Below the pieces are notes generated by a model, which was given only the letters and a program-made list of their open reading frames with translations, ran no database searches and was not told the DNA's origin. Positions 1 to 9,225 of a stretch of DNA of 64,000 nt are shown in pieces. Within the stretch, counting starts at the first letter, position 1. The number at the start of each line of letters is the position of its first letter. Where the stretch lies: the NCBI RefSeq assembly GCF_000716535.1, contig NZ_JNWV01000029.1, forward strand, positions 62,001 to 126,000. The letters are read 5' to 3'. The position numbers and the translations under genes were made by a program. The stretch is from Streptomyces flaveolus (GTDB lineage: Bacteria > Actinomycetota > Actinomycetes > Streptomycetales > Streptomycetaceae).

Positions 1-199
1 TGGCGAAGGCGGCGATCGAACCGGCGAGGGCCTGCTTCTGGGTGCCGGAGGCCTGGTTGCCGCGGTTGAAGAGGTTGCGCAGCAGGTCGGGGTGGGCGTC
101 GAAGAGGCGGGCGTAGAAGCGCTCGGTGATCTCGCCGATCGCCGCGCCGACGGCGGGCAGGGTGGCGCGGACGGTGGCTGCGGACTGCTCGGTCAGCAT
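1..199 (-). CDS. hmp: Flavohemoprotein, N-terminal globin part (cut by window edge)
   Basis: The minus strand from an ATG at 199 reads MLTEQSAATVRATLPAVG, followed by ITERFYARLFDAHPDLLRNLFN, the A-E helix start of the bacterial flavohemoglobin globin domain. Flavohemoproteins convert nitric oxide to nitrate with a haem globin and a C-terminal FAD/NAD reductase; only the first 66 residues lie in the window, so the reductase cannot be confirmed and a single-domain globin is possible. An AGGAG motif precedes the ATG. An NsrR-type operator 42 bases upstream supports a nitric-oxide-detoxifying role under NO-sensing repression. Confidence 0.85.
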   Translation of the reverse strand, partial: MLTEQSAATVRATLPAVGAAIGEITERFYARLFDAHPDLLRNLFNRGNQASGTQKQALAGSIAAFA

Positions 200-240
200 C
201 GGGACTCCTCGGAGAACTCGGCTGATCAACACGCTATGAA

Positions 241-263
241 AACTTGCATCTGAGATGCAAATT
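241..263. promoter_or_regulatory. NsrR-type operator upstream of hmp
   Basis: An 11-bp inverted repeat with a 1-bp centre: AACTTGCATCT, G, AGATGCAAATT, with a single mismatch between arms. This matches the form known for Streptomyces NsrR sites, where the iron-sulfur repressor NsrR controls hmpA genes. The site lies between hmp (leftward) and glnA2 (rightward), 42 bases before the hmp start. The remaining 200-507 gap shows no other convincing gene. Confidence 0.75.
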
Positions 264-507
264 TAACGGGCGTGGTGTCGGTCACGGCGGAAGCGGACCG
301 GCCATTACGGATGTCGGTCCGAGCAGGCAAGATGGGGCGAGAGCGCAGTACACCTGCCGTACGACAGGCGTTCAGGGCGAGGACGCTCGGGCGATCAAGG
401 TCCGCAACGCGCGTGAAATGGTGTTGTGGTGGGATGCTCAGGTGCCCGACCGCCTCCCGTGGTACGGGGGACAGGCGGCCTGACCAGCAAGGATGGGGAA
501 GCGGAAG

Positions 508-1869
508 ATGGACAAGCAGCAGGAGTTCGTGCTCCGGACCTTGGAGGAGCGCGACATCCGGTTCGTACGCCTGTGGTTCACGGACGTGCTGGGCTTCCTC
601 AAGTCCGTCGCCGTGGCCCCCGCCGAGCTGGAACAGGCCTTCGACGAGGGCATCGGCTTCGACGGCTCCGCCATCGAGGGCTTCGCCCGGGTCTACGAGT
701 CCGACATGATCGCCAAGCCGGACCCGTCCACCTTCCAGGTCCTGCCGTGGCGCGCGGAGACCCCCGGTACGGCCCGCATGTTCTGCGACATCCTCATGCC
801 GGACGGCTCACCGTCCTTCGCCGACCCGCGGTACGTCCTGAAGCGCGCCCTCGCCCGCACCTCCGACCTGGGCTTCACCTTCTACACCCACCCGGAGATC
901 GAGTTCTTCCTGCTGAAGGACCGCCCGCTGGACGGCTCCCGCCCGACCCCCGCCGACAACTCGGGCTACTTCGACCACACCCCCACCAACGTCGGCATGG
1001 ACTTCCGCCGCCAGGCGATCACCATGCTGGAGTCGATGGGCATCTCGGTGGAGTTCTCCCACCACGAGGGCGCGCCGGGCCAGCAGGAGATCGACCTGCG
1101 CTACGCGGACGCCCTCTCCACGGCCGACAACATCATGACCTTCCGCCTGGTCATGAAGCAGGTGGCGCTGGAGCAGGGGGTGCAGGCGACCTTCATGCCG
1201 AAGCCGTTCTCCGAGCACCCCGGCTCCGGCATGCACACCCACCTGTCCCTCTTCGAAGGCGACCGCAACGCCTTCTACGAGTCCGGCGCCGAGTACCAGC
1301 TCTCCAAGGTCGGCCGCTCCTTCATCGCGGGCCTGCTGCGGCACGCGGCGGAGATCTCCGCGGTCACCAACCAGTGGGTGAACTCCTACAAGCGCATCTG
1401 GGGCGGCTCCGAGCGCACCGCCGGCGCCGGCGGCGAGGCCCCCTCCTACATCTGCTGGGGCCACAACAACCGCAGCGCCCTGGTCCGCGTCCCGATGTAC
1501 AAGCCCGGCAAGACCGGCTCGGCCCGCGTCGAGGTCCGCTCCATCGACTCCGGCGCCAACCCGTACCTGGCCTACGCCGTCCTCCTCGCCGCCGGCCTGA
1601 AGGGCATCGAGGAGGGTTACGAGCTGCCGCCCGGCGCCGAGGACGACGTCTGGGCCCTCTCCAACGCCGAACGCCGCGCCATGGGCATCGAGCCGCTCCC
1701 GCAGAACCTCGGCGAGGCCCTGACCCTGATGGAGGGCAGCGACCTGGTCGCCGAGACCCTCGGCGAGCACGTCTTCGACTTCTTCCTGCGCAACAAGCGG
1801 CAGGAGTGGGAGGAGTACCGGTCCGAGGTGACGGCGTTCGAGCTGCGGAAGAACCTGCCGGTGCTGTAA
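508..1869 (+). CDS. glnA2: GlnA2-type gamma-glutamylpolyamine synthetase (glutamine synthetase family)
   Basis: A 453-residue GS-I family protein. It has the GFDGSAIEGF N-terminal loop, EIEFFLL metal site, PGQQEIDLRYADALSTADN core, and the NRSALVRVPMY and RVEVRSIDSGANPYL ATP/glutamate motifs. It lacks the Tyr-containing adenylylation loop of true GlnA, as expected for GlnA2-like paralogues, which in S. coelicolor glutamylate polyamines as the first step of their catabolism. The ATG at 508 follows GGGGAAGCGGAAG; an upstream in-frame ATG at 493 abuts AAGG with no spacer and is less likely. The substrate is inferred from family and gene order. It is followed by a clean terminator. Confidence 0.85.
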   Translation: MDKQQEFVLRTLEERDIRFVRLWFTDVLGFLKSVAVAPAELEQAFDEGIGFDGSAIEGFARVYESDMIAKPDPSTFQVLPWRAETPGTARMFCDILMPDGSPSFADPRYVLKRALARTSDLGFTFYTHPEIEFFLLKDRPLDGSRPTPADNSGYFDHTPTNVGMDFRRQAITMLESMGISVEFSHHEGAPGQQEIDLRYADALSTADNIMTFRLVMKQVALEQGVQATFMPKPFSEHPGSGMHTHLSLFEGDRNAFYESGAEYQLSKVGRSFIAGLLRHAAEISAVTNQWVNSYKRIWGGSERTAGAGGEAPSYICWGHNNRSALVRVPMYKPGKTGSARVEVRSIDSGANPYLAYAVLLAAGLKGIEEGYELPPGAEDDVWALSNAERRAMGIEPLPQNLGEALTLMEGSDLVAETLGEHVFDFFLRNKRQEWEEYRSEVTAFELRKNLPVL

Positions 1870-1907
1870 GCGCAGGTCACGGCGGGTTTCCGCTGAAACG
1901 ATCCCCT

Positions 1908-1936
1908 GGGGCCGACGGTCGTGGACCGTCGGCCCC
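1908..1936 (+). terminator. Rho-independent-like terminator after glnA2
   Basis: A perfect 13-bp stem, GGGGCCGACGGTC and GACCGTCGGCCCC, with a GTG loop, starts 39 bases after the glnA2 stop. As is usual in Streptomyces there is no long U tract. Confidence 0.75.
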
Positions 1937-2023
1937 GCGGCGTCCCACGGCCGTGTGCCATGACACCGCCGAGCCGCGGACTGACACGCACCCGAAGTCG
2001 TCGATCCGGCCCGCGTCCGGCCC

Positions 2024-2029
2024 TAGCAT
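2024..2029 (+). promoter_or_regulatory. -10 element for a leaderless MFS transcript
   Basis: TAGCAT fits the TAnnnT -10 consensus and ends 6 bases before the GTG at 2036, so the transcript would start on or next to the start codon. No ribosome binding site precedes that GTG, which agrees with leaderless initiation. No convincing -35 hexamer is seen. Confidence 0.5.
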
Positions 2030-2035
2030 GCGCCT

Positions 2036-3385
2036 GTGGCACCGCTGCTCGCCGTGTGCGCCGGGTACTTCATGGTCATCCTGGACGTCACGATCATCAA
2101 TGTCGCCGTGCCCTCGGTGGGCCGGGAGCTGGCGGCCTCGCTCACCGGCATCCAATGGATCACGGACGGCTACACCCTCGTGTTCGCCGGGTTCCTGATG
2201 ACGGGCGGCGCGCTCGGTGACCGGCTGGGCAACCGGCGGGTCTTCTGCTCGGGTGTGGCGCTGTTCGTGGTGTCGTCGGCCGTGTGCGCGGGCGCGCCCA
2301 GTGCCTCCGTGCTGGTCGCGGCCCGGCTGGTGGAGGGGCTCGGCGCGGCGCTGATCGTTCCCGGCTCGCTCGCCCTGCTCCAGGAGGCCTACCCCGAGCC
2401 GGCGGCACGCTCGCGCGCCTTCGGGCTCTGGGGGTCGATGGCGGGGATCGCCGCCTCCGCCGGGCCGCTGCTGGGCGGTCTCCTGGTGTCCACCGTGGGC
2501 TGGCGGTGGGTGTTCCTCATCAACGTGCCGGTCGGCGCGGCCTGCCTGGTCCTGACGGCGCGGTACGTCGCGCTCTCGCCGCGGAACCCGGACCGGGCCG
2601 TGGACTGGCCGGCGCAAGCCGCCGTGGTGGCGGCCGTGGCGCTGCTGACCACCGCCCTGAACGAGGCCGGACGGCGCGGCTGGTCCGATCCCGCCGTCCT
2701 CGCCGGGCTGGGCCTGGCCGCCCTGGCCGTGGCCGGGTTCGCGGTGCGTGAGCGGCTCGCCCGGGCCCCGGCCCTGTCGCTGCGGCTGCTGCGCCCTCCG
2801 GCGATGAGCGGAGCGGCCGTCGTGGGGCTTCTGTTCAACTTCGGCTTCTACGGCATGGTGTTCACCGCCAGCCTGTACTTCCAGCACCAGCGCGGCTTCA
2901 GCGCCCTGCGGACCGGGCTGGCGTTGTTCCCGGCCGTGGCGGTGACCATGTTCGCGTCCGTCCTGTCCGGGCGCCTGACCCGCCGTACCGGAGACCGCCC
3001 GCTGGTGGTCTCCGGCATGCTCCTGGGCGCGCTCGGGCTGGCCGGCTGGGCCGCGGCCGGGACCGATCCGGCCTACCCGCTGCTGGTGGCGCCGATGATG
3101 GCCACCGGGTTCGGTACGTCCTTCGCGCTGACCGGCTCGACCGCCACGGTGATGGGCGCCGCACCCCGGGCGTACGCGGGAGCCGCCTCCGCCCTGTTCA
3201 ACACCACCCGCCAGATCGGCAGCGCCACCGGCGTCGCACTCGGCGGCAGCCTGCTGGCGACCAGCACCGACTACGGCACCGGGGTGCGCCTCAGCATGGC
3301 CGTCGGCGCCCTCGCCTATCTGGCCGCGGCCTGCCTCGCCTGGCGGTGCGTGCCGGCCAAGGAGGCCCACGCCGCCGCCCGGTGA
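2036..3385 (+). CDS. DHA2-type MFS drug exporter (EmrB/QacA-like)
   Basis: A 449-residue integral membrane protein with about 14 hydrophobic segments. Signature A is visible as GDRLGNRR near residue 65, and the antiporter motif C as GIAASAGPLLGGLL near residue 145, typical of proton-coupled exporters of the EmrB/QacA branch. The N-terminal LDVTIINVAVPSV helix is also typical. Start is GTG, probably leaderless. It sits between glnA2 and a PLP decarboxylase that runs towards it. Substrate unknown; polyamines are a context-based guess only. Confidence 0.85.
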   Translation: MAPLLAVCAGYFMVILDVTIINVAVPSVGRELAASLTGIQWITDGYTLVFAGFLMTGGALGDRLGNRRVFCSGVALFVVSSAVCAGAPSASVLVAARLVEGLGAALIVPGSLALLQEAYPEPAARSRAFGLWGSMAGIAASAGPLLGGLLVSTVGWRWVFLINVPVGAACLVLTARYVALSPRNPDRAVDWPAQAAVVAAVALLTTALNEAGRRGWSDPAVLAGLGLAALAVAGFAVRERLARAPALSLRLLRPPAMSGAAVVGLLFNFGFYGMVFTASLYFQHQRGFSALRTGLALFPAVAVTMFASVLSGRLTRRTGDRPLVVSGMLLGALGLAGWAAAGTDPAYPLLVAPMMATGFGTSFALTGSTATVMGAAPRAYAGAASALFNTTRQIGSATGVALGGSLLATSTDYGTGVRLSMAVGALAYLAAACLAWRCVPAKEAHAAAR

Positions 3386-3432
3386 CCGCGGACCGTACGC
3401 GTCGCGCGTGCCAGGCCGGGCCGACGGTCGGC

Positions 3433-5796
3433 TCAGTGATCGCGCAGGCACTCGATCTCGTAGTCCCCGCTGTCCTCGTCGATCGTCACCCCGTGCGTCT
3501 CGCTGCGGAAGCCCGGGAAGTGGCGGTCGAAGGTCTCCAGGGCCGTGAGGTAGCGCAGGAGGGGGCCGTCGGGGGCGCCGGTGGACTCGCCCGGCATGAG
3601 GACCGGGATGCCCGGCGGGGTGACCGTGACCATCGCCGCCGCCACCCGGTGCGCCGCGTCGGCGACGCGGACGCGTTCCGTGCCGCCCCGCACCAGCCGC
3701 TGGTAGCAGTGCTGGGGCGGGTGGACCGGCTCCGGCAACTGCTGGAACGCGGTGTCCAGCAGCTCCACCAGGCGCGCCGAGCGCAGCTGCTCGTGCATCT
3801 GCCGGCACAACTCCCGCAGGGTCAGGCCCGAGTAGCGGCGAGGGTGCGCGGCGACCGCCTCGGGAAGAACCCGGCCGAGCGGGGCGTCGGCGTCGTACAG
3901 GGCCTTGAAGTCCATCAGGGCGTCCAGCAGCGTGCCCCACTTGCCCTTCGTGATGCCCATCGAGAACAGGATCAGCGTGGTGTAGCTGTCGGTCTTCTCG
4001 ACCACGATGTTCCGGGTGGCCAGATAGGCGGTCAGGACGCGCGCCGGGATGCCCTCCTCGGCCATCTCCCCGGTCGCGGTGATGCCGGGACAGGTCAGCG
4101 TGACCTTGACCGGGTCCAGCATGCAGTGACCCTCGGTCAGCCCGGGGAAGCCGTGCCAGGCCGCGCCCGGCTCCAGCAGCCAGCAGGACTGCTCCGTGCG
4201 CAGCAGCTCCGGCGGGGCCTCGTCGAAGGGCAGGCGTTCGCCGGTCGCCGGGTCGGTGACCTCCTCCGGCTGCCAGACGCCGAAGAACCACGGCGGCCGG
4301 TCCCCGGCGCTCTCCACCCGCCGGCGCAGCCGGACCATCTCCTGCCGGAAGCGGATCGCCTCCGTCACCGCCTCGTCCACCAGCCACTCGCCCTGCGGGC
4401 CGTCCATCATCGCCGTCGCCACGTCCAGCGAGGCGATCATCGGGTACAGGGGCGAGGTGGTGCCGTGCATCATCAGGGCCTCGTTGAACCGGTCGTGCTC
4501 CACCGGCGCCCGGGGCGCGGGCCGTACGTGCACCATCGCCGACTGGGACAGCGCGGCCAGCAGCTTGTGCGTGGACTGGGTCGCGAAGACCGTCGGCCGG
4601 TCCGGCCCGGGGAAGGCGTCCGCGTCCACCGACATGCCGTACCGGCCCCGGTACAGCGGGTGGAAACGGGCGTACGCGAACCACGCCTCGTCGAAGTGCA
4701 CCCGGGGAGTGCTGGCCGCGAGCGCCCGCGCGGTCGGTACGGCGGCGTAACTCAGGCCGTCGTAGGTGGAGTTGGTGAACACCGCGTACTGCGCCTCGCG
4801 GGATGCGGCCCCCTCGGCCAGCGGGTGCGCGGCGATCCGGGCCGCGATCGAGTCCGCCGCCAGCTCGGCCGGGGGCAGCGGCCCGGCGAGACCGTACCCG
4901 TTGCGCGTGGGCACCAGGTAGACGGGCCGGGCGCCGGAGACCACCAGGCCGTGCAGCACCGACTTGTGGCAGTTGCGGTCCACCAGCGCCAGTTCGTCAC
5001 GGGTGACGCTGAAGTGGCCCACCAGGCGGTTGCAGGTGGAGTCGCCGTGCAGCACGAAGTAGGTGAGGTCGGAGCCGAAGACGCGGGCCGCGTTGCGCTC
5101 CGCCTCCCCGATCGGGCCGGTGTGCTCGAAGAGAGAGCCCAGCTCCTCCACCGAGATCGACAGGTCGGAGCGGAGCAGCCGTTCGCCGAAGTAGTCGTGG
5201 AAGGCGCGCCCCGCGGGCGACTTGAGGAAGGCGACGCCACCGGAGTGGGCCGGGGTGTGCCAGGAGTACTCGTGGGCGTCGTCGAAGCGCCGCAGCGCCC
5301 GGAAGAACGGCGGCAGCACGTCCTCCCGGTAGGCGCGGGCGGCGCTGGTGATCCGGCCCGCGATGAACCCCGGGGTGTCCTCCAGCGGCCACACGTACCC
5401 GACGACCGTCTCCGACACCCACAGCGGCAGTTCCCGCACGCCCTCGTCGGCCATGACCAGGAACACCGGCAGGTCCCGGAACCGCCGCCCGATCCGGCGC
5501 AGTACGGCGGCCCCGCCCGGGGCCCCGTCGAGGGTGCCGTCCGCCGGGGCGAGCGCGGCGCCGGGACCGTCACCGCCCCGCCGCACCGCGTCCCCGGGCA
5601 GGTCCCAGGCGACCACGGCCGCCGCGAGACCCGCCTCGGTCCGCAGCACCGCCTCGGCGTCCTCGGCGCTGACCGCCCAGCGCACCTCGAAGCCGTCCGC
5701 CTCCACGGCGTCCCGGATCTTCCGCAACTGCTCGGCTCCGGCGCCCTCGGCGCGTGGATGCTGCGGTACCGCGACCAGGATCCTGCTGTCGGCCAT
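3433..5796 (-). CDS. Orn/Lys/Arg decarboxylase, PLP fold type I
   Basis: A 787-residue member of the large biosynthetic/inducible basic-amino-acid decarboxylases. It has an N-terminal response-regulator-like wing domain (residues about 1-140), then the catalytic domain with SWHTPAHSGG, FVLHGDSTCNR, DRNCHKSVLHG, the FDEAWFAY aspartate that binds the pyridine nitrogen, and the Schiff-base lysine in QSTHKLLAALSQ near residue 411. The C-terminal domain carries TDSYTTLILFSMGITKGK. It removes CO2 from lysine, ornithine or arginine to give cadaverine, putrescine or agmatine; the substrate cannot be read from sequence. ATG 5796 follows GAGGG. It converges on the MFS gene. Confidence 0.88.
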   Translation of the reverse strand: MADSRILVAVPQHPRAEGAGAEQLRKIRDAVEADGFEVRWAVSAEDAEAVLRTEAGLAAAVVAWDLPGDAVRRGGDGPGAALAPADGTLDGAPGGAAVLRRIGRRFRDLPVFLVMADEGVRELPLWVSETVVGYVWPLEDTPGFIAGRITSAARAYREDVLPPFFRALRRFDDAHEYSWHTPAHSGGVAFLKSPAGRAFHDYFGERLLRSDLSISVEELGSLFEHTGPIGEAERNAARVFGSDLTYFVLHGDSTCNRLVGHFSVTRDELALVDRNCHKSVLHGLVVSGARPVYLVPTRNGYGLAGPLPPAELAADSIAARIAAHPLAEGAASREAQYAVFTNSTYDGLSYAAVPTARALAASTPRVHFDEAWFAYARFHPLYRGRYGMSVDADAFPGPDRPTVFATQSTHKLLAALSQSAMVHVRPAPRAPVEHDRFNEALMMHGTTSPLYPMIASLDVATAMMDGPQGEWLVDEAVTEAIRFRQEMVRLRRRVESAGDRPPWFFGVWQPEEVTDPATGERLPFDEAPPELLRTEQSCWLLEPGAAWHGFPGLTEGHCMLDPVKVTLTCPGITATGEMAEEGIPARVLTAYLATRNIVVEKTDSYTTLILFSMGITKGKWGTLLDALMDFKALYDADAPLGRVLPEAVAAHPRRYSGLTLRELCRQMHEQLRSARLVELLDTAFQQLPEPVHPPQHCYQRLVRGGTERVRVADAAHRVAAAMVTVTPPGIPVLMPGESTGAPDGPLLRYLTALETFDRHFPGFRSETHGVTIDEDSGDYEIECLRDH

Positions 5797-5938
5797 CCCG
5801 TGCCCTCGCCTTCCCCGGCGGCCACGCGGCCACCACGCCGGAAGTCTCGGGCGTGACCGCCGGCCACGACGGGGGCCGCGTACGGCAAACCACCGGGATG
5901 ACGGAAAAGCCGGGCTGCCGCGTTGACCCCCGAAGGGA

Positions 5939-6958
5939 CTAACCGAGGTACGCCGGTGACACCGCGGCCGAGCTGATCCGGTGGGCCCGTCCGGAGCCGT
6001 CCGCCGGGACCTCGTACAGGTCGGCGCCGTAGTCCCCGGGCAGCGCGTACACGAGCGTGCGGGTGTCCTTCCACACCGCCTGGTCGTCCACGCTGCGGGT
6101 CTCGGCGAGCGGGGTCTCGCGCATCGTGCGCAGGTCGAGGACGTACAGCCGCCAGGGCGCGTCCTTCGGCAGCCCCGCGACCCGCTTCTTGTACGCGACC
6201 CGGGTGCCGTCGGGCGACAGCGACGGGCACTCCACGTTGGTGTGCAGCGTGCTGACCGTACGGCGGCGCAGGTCGCCGCGGACCAGATACGTCCGGCCCC
6301 CGGTGGCCAGCGTCGCGTAGAACGTGCGGTCGTCGGCCGCGAACGTCACTCCCCAGAAGTTGACGTCCGCCGCCCGGTACGGATGCCCGTCCCTGACGAT
6401 CCGGAAGTCCTCGAGGGACGGGATCAGCTTCCCGCTGCGGGTGTCCACGACGGCCGCGCGCGTGGAGAAGTTCGTCCCGGCGTACGAGTCGCCGCCCACG
6501 AACGCCGTCCAGGCGGCGAAGTGTCCGGTGGGGGAGACCCGCGCGCGGGAGGGGATGCCCGGCACGTCGTAGCGGTCCACGGTCCGCAGGCGCGCGTCCA
6601 GGATCAGCGCGCGGTAGGTGTCCGAGACGGGCCCGTGCACCGCCTGGAGGCACACCCCGGTGCCCGAAGCGGCGTAGAACCGCAGGCACTTGAGGCCGGA
6701 CGCGGTGCGCGGCGCGTCCGGGGCCGAGGCCGGGACGCTGGTCAGCTCGTCGCGGTGCGGCCCCCACGCCATGTTCCGGAACACCAGCCGGCCCGACTGG
6801 CGCAGCGTCACCGTCCCCGGTGTGACGCTCGGCCCGCCGGCCTGTGTGTGGTCACGGCGGTCCGCCCGCGCGGAGGCGTGCAGCACCGACGCCAGCCCGA
6901 CCGCCGCCAGCACGCAGACGGCCGAGACCAGGATCAGGATGCGGGTGCGTACGGTCAT
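5939..6958 (-). CDS. Exported TolB/beta-propeller-like protein
   Basis: A 339-residue protein with an N-terminal membrane anchor or signal (TRILILVSAVCVLAAVGLASVL) followed by repeated propeller-like blades such as SPTGHFAAWTAF, CPSLSPDGTRVAYKK and LYVLDLRTMRETPLA. The SPDGTRVAY motif is typical of TolB/WD40-like periplasmic repeats. The ATG at 6958 overlaps the stop of the upstream MFS gene by 4 bases (ATGA), so the two are translationally coupled. Function unknown; co-expression with a transporter and a secreted phosphoesterase suggests an envelope role. Confidence 0.7.
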   Translation of the reverse strand: MTVRTRILILVSAVCVLAAVGLASVLHASARADRRDHTQAGGPSVTPGTVTLRQSGRLVFRNMAWGPHRDELTSVPASAPDAPRTASGLKCLRFYAASGTGVCLQAVHGPVSDTYRALILDARLRTVDRYDVPGIPSRARVSPTGHFAAWTAFVGGDSYAGTNFSTRAAVVDTRSGKLIPSLEDFRIVRDGHPYRAADVNFWGVTFAADDRTFYATLATGGRTYLVRGDLRRRTVSTLHTNVECPSLSPDGTRVAYKKRVAGLPKDAPWRLYVLDLRTMRETPLAETRSVDDQAVWKDTRTLVYALPGDYGADLYEVPADGSGRAHRISSAAVSPAYLG

Positions 6959-8208
6959 GCGGGCACCGTTCCCTTCGGGCGCAGGGTGAGGGAGAACGCG
7001 GCACACGCGGCCAGCGCCACCGCCGCGCCCGCCAGCGCCGCCCGGTCGCCCCACACCGTCCAGGCGGCGCCGAACAGCAGCGAGCAGGCGAACCGGGTGA
7101 GCGCCTGCCCGGTCTGTACGACGGCCAGCCCGGAGGAGCGCAGCCCTTCCGGCACGCTGTCCGAGGCGGCGGCCATCAGCACCCCGTCGGTGGCCGCGTA
7201 GAAACCGCCGTGCAGGGCGAGCACGAGATACGGCAGACCCGAGCCGTGCCAGGAGGTGAGCAGCAGCGCGTACACGACGAGCAGGGCGCCGTGGCCGGCC
7301 AGGAAGACCGTCCAGCGGCCCACCCGGTCCGCGAGCCGGCCGAGCGGCACCGCCAGCAGCAGGAAGGCCGCGGCCGTGCCCAGGGGCAGCAGCGCGAACC
7401 AGCGGTCGGGGACGCCGAGGCGGCGCTGGAGCAGCAGGTAGACGAAGGAGTCGCTGACCGTGGCGAGGCCCAGAAGCAGCGCGCACACGGTGATCCGGCG
7501 CAGCTCACGGCCGCGCAGCAGGGCGAGGGCCGCGCGGACCGTCGGCCGTTCGGCCGGGGCCGCGTCACCCCGCCCGCCCGGCACGAACAGCACCAGCACC
7601 AGGACGCCCAGCACGGCGACGCAGAAGCTCACGGTGAACACCGCGTCGTACCCGTCTACGGTGGCCCGCAGGATCAGGAACGCCACCAGCGGCCCGAGCA
7701 GGGCCCCGGCCGTGTCCATCGCCCGGTGCACCCCGAAGGCCCGCCCGCGCGTCTGTGGCGTACTGGCCAGCGAGATCAGCGCGTCCCGGGGCGCCGTGCG
7801 CAGCCCCTTCCCGGTCCGGTCGGCGGCGAGCACGACGCCGATCGGGGTCAGCGTGTGCGCCACCAGCAGCAGGGGCTTGCACACGGCCGAGATGCCGTAG
7901 CCCAGCCCGGCGACCCACTTGTGCCGTCCGCCGCCCCGGTCGGCGAAGTGCCCGCCCACCAGGCGCACGAGCGCCGAGAACCCGTTGTAGATCCCGTCCA
8001 GCAGCCCGAAGCCCAACGGCGACAGACCCAGGCCGGTCACCAGGTACAGCGGCAGTACCGCCGTCACCATCTCCGACGAGACGTCGGTGACCAGGCTCAC
8101 CGTCCCCAGGGCGAGCACGGTCGGCGCGACCGCCGCACGGCGCCGCCCGGCCGGAGGCCGGACGGCACCATGAGCGGACGTACTCGCACGGCTGTCCGCT
8201 ACGTACAC
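6955..8208 (-). CDS. MFS transporter (12 TM)
   Basis: A 417-residue MFS permease with SLVTDVSSEMVTAVLPLYL as helix 1, GGHFADRGGGRHKW between helices 2 and 3 (signature A variant), and AADRTGKGLRTAPRDALISLAS, which is characteristic of a subgroup of uncharacterised bacterial MFS proteins. GTG 8208 starts one base after the TGA of the upstream phosphoesterase gene, and the 3' end overlaps the propeller gene. This is the middle gene of a three-gene operon. Substrate unknown. Confidence 0.8.
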   Translation of the reverse strand: MYVADSRASTSAHGAVRPPAGRRRAAVAPTVLALGTVSLVTDVSSEMVTAVLPLYLVTGLGLSPLGFGLLDGIYNGFSALVRLVGGHFADRGGGRHKWVAGLGYGISAVCKPLLLVAHTLTPIGVVLAADRTGKGLRTAPRDALISLASTPQTRGRAFGVHRAMDTAGALLGPLVAFLILRATVDGYDAVFTVSFCVAVLGVLVLVLFVPGGRGDAAPAERPTVRAALALLRGRELRRITVCALLLGLATVSDSFVYLLLQRRLGVPDRWFALLPLGTAAAFLLLAVPLGRLADRVGRWTVFLAGHGALLVVYALLLTSWHGSGLPYLVLALHGGFYAATDGVLMAAASDSVPEGLRSSGLAVVQTGQALTRFACSLLFGAAWTVWGDRAALAGAAVALAACAAFSLTLRPKGTVPA

Positions 8209-8209
8209 G

Positions 8210-9097
8210 TCAGGACGTCCAGATGCCGGTGATGTCCTTGGCGGAGGCCGCGTTGCCCGCGTGCGTGGTCAGGCCCTGGGTGTCCTCCAGGGTGCGCAGC
8301 AGGTCGTAGTGGTTGTACGTGGTCGAGGAGCTGGACCCGGCGGCGACGGGCTGCCCGTAGAACACGGTCGGGATCTTGTTCCCGCTCAGCCGGTTGTCCT
8401 CGTCGAAGGTGACGACGAGCAGGCTGTTGTGGGACTTGGCCCAGGTCGCGTACGCGCCCAGGTTGTTCTTCAGCCAGGTGTCACCGGTGGACACCGAGCA
8501 GTCGTGCATGTCGCTGCACAGGTTCGGCACCACGAACGACATCTGCGGCAGCGTCGAGTAGTCCGTCGGGAACTGGGCGAACGTCTTCGCGGTCGAGGTC
8601 GGTACGTTGCTGAATCCGAACCAGGGGTTGTGCTTGCGCGCGTAGTTGCCGCTGCTGCACGTCGTGGAGCCCTGGCTCGGCAGCGTCTCGTTGTAGCTGG
8701 CCCAGGTGCGCCCGGCGCCGATCACCTCGGACGCGAGGTTGCGCGCCGAGGAGAACCCCGGGGTGTAGCAGCTGTCGTCGGTGATCCCCTGCGTCGAACC
8801 GGAGAACAGCGCGAAGTAGTTCGGCTGGCTGGGGTGGGTCACGGCGTACGACTGGGTCAGGTTGGCGCCCCCCGCCTTCAGCGAGTTGATGTACGGCGCG
8901 CTGGAGGAGCCGATGACCTGGCTGTAGGCATGGTTCTCGAAGACCACGACGACCACGTGGTCCGGGCTGGGCACGGCGCCCGCGGCATGCGCGGACCCCT
9001 CGCCGAGCCCGGTCCACAGCCCGACCGCGGCCGCGGCGAGGGCGGCCGCGGACGCCACGACGGCGCGGGCACGGCGGTACACGGAACTGCCGGACAC
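8210..9097 (-). CDS. Secreted phosphoesterase (acid phosphatase/phospholipase C family)
   Basis: A 295-residue secreted protein. The signal peptide is RARAVVASAAALAAAAVGLW with an AHAAG cleavage region. The mature part has DHVVVVVFENHAYSQVIG near the N-terminus, THPSQPNYFALFSGS, and VVTFDEDN near the C-terminus. These are the metal and catalytic motifs of the PF04185 phosphoesterase family (acid phosphatases and non-haemolytic phospholipases C). GTG 9097 has GGAGG five bases upstream, which favours it over the longer reading from 9187. It leads the operon with the MFS and propeller genes. Confidence 0.85.
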   Translation of the reverse strand: MSGSSVYRRARAVVASAAALAAAAVGLWTGLGEGSAHAAGAVPSPDHVVVVVFENHAYSQVIGSSSAPYINSLKAGGANLTQSYAVTHPSQPNYFALFSGSTQGITDDSCYTPGFSSARNLASEVIGAGRTWASYNETLPSQGSTTCSSGNYARKHNPWFGFSNVPTSTAKTFAQFPTDYSTLPQMSFVVPNLCSDMHDCSVSTGDTWLKNNLGAYATWAKSHNSLLVVTFDEDNRLSGNKIPTVFYGQPVAAGSSSSTTYNHYDLLRTLEDTQGLTTHAGNAASAKDITGIWTS

Positions 9098-9225
9098 ATC
9101 AACCTCCGGGTAAGGATGGACAGGCTGGCGGTGTGGACAGAGCATGCTCACGCCAACGTGCCGGTGGCCCACGCGTGCCAACCTCACGGGTGAAGACCCG
9201 ATGAACGCCGGGTACTCGCGCCCGC

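Noticed and set aside
244..483. 79-codon frame in the hmp-glnA2 gap
   Set aside because: It overlaps the NsrR operator and has no coding pattern or ribosome site.
1877..4684. A 935-codon leftward frame across the MFS gene and the decarboxylase
   Set aside because: It is a frame shadow of two well-supported genes and has no recognisable domain.
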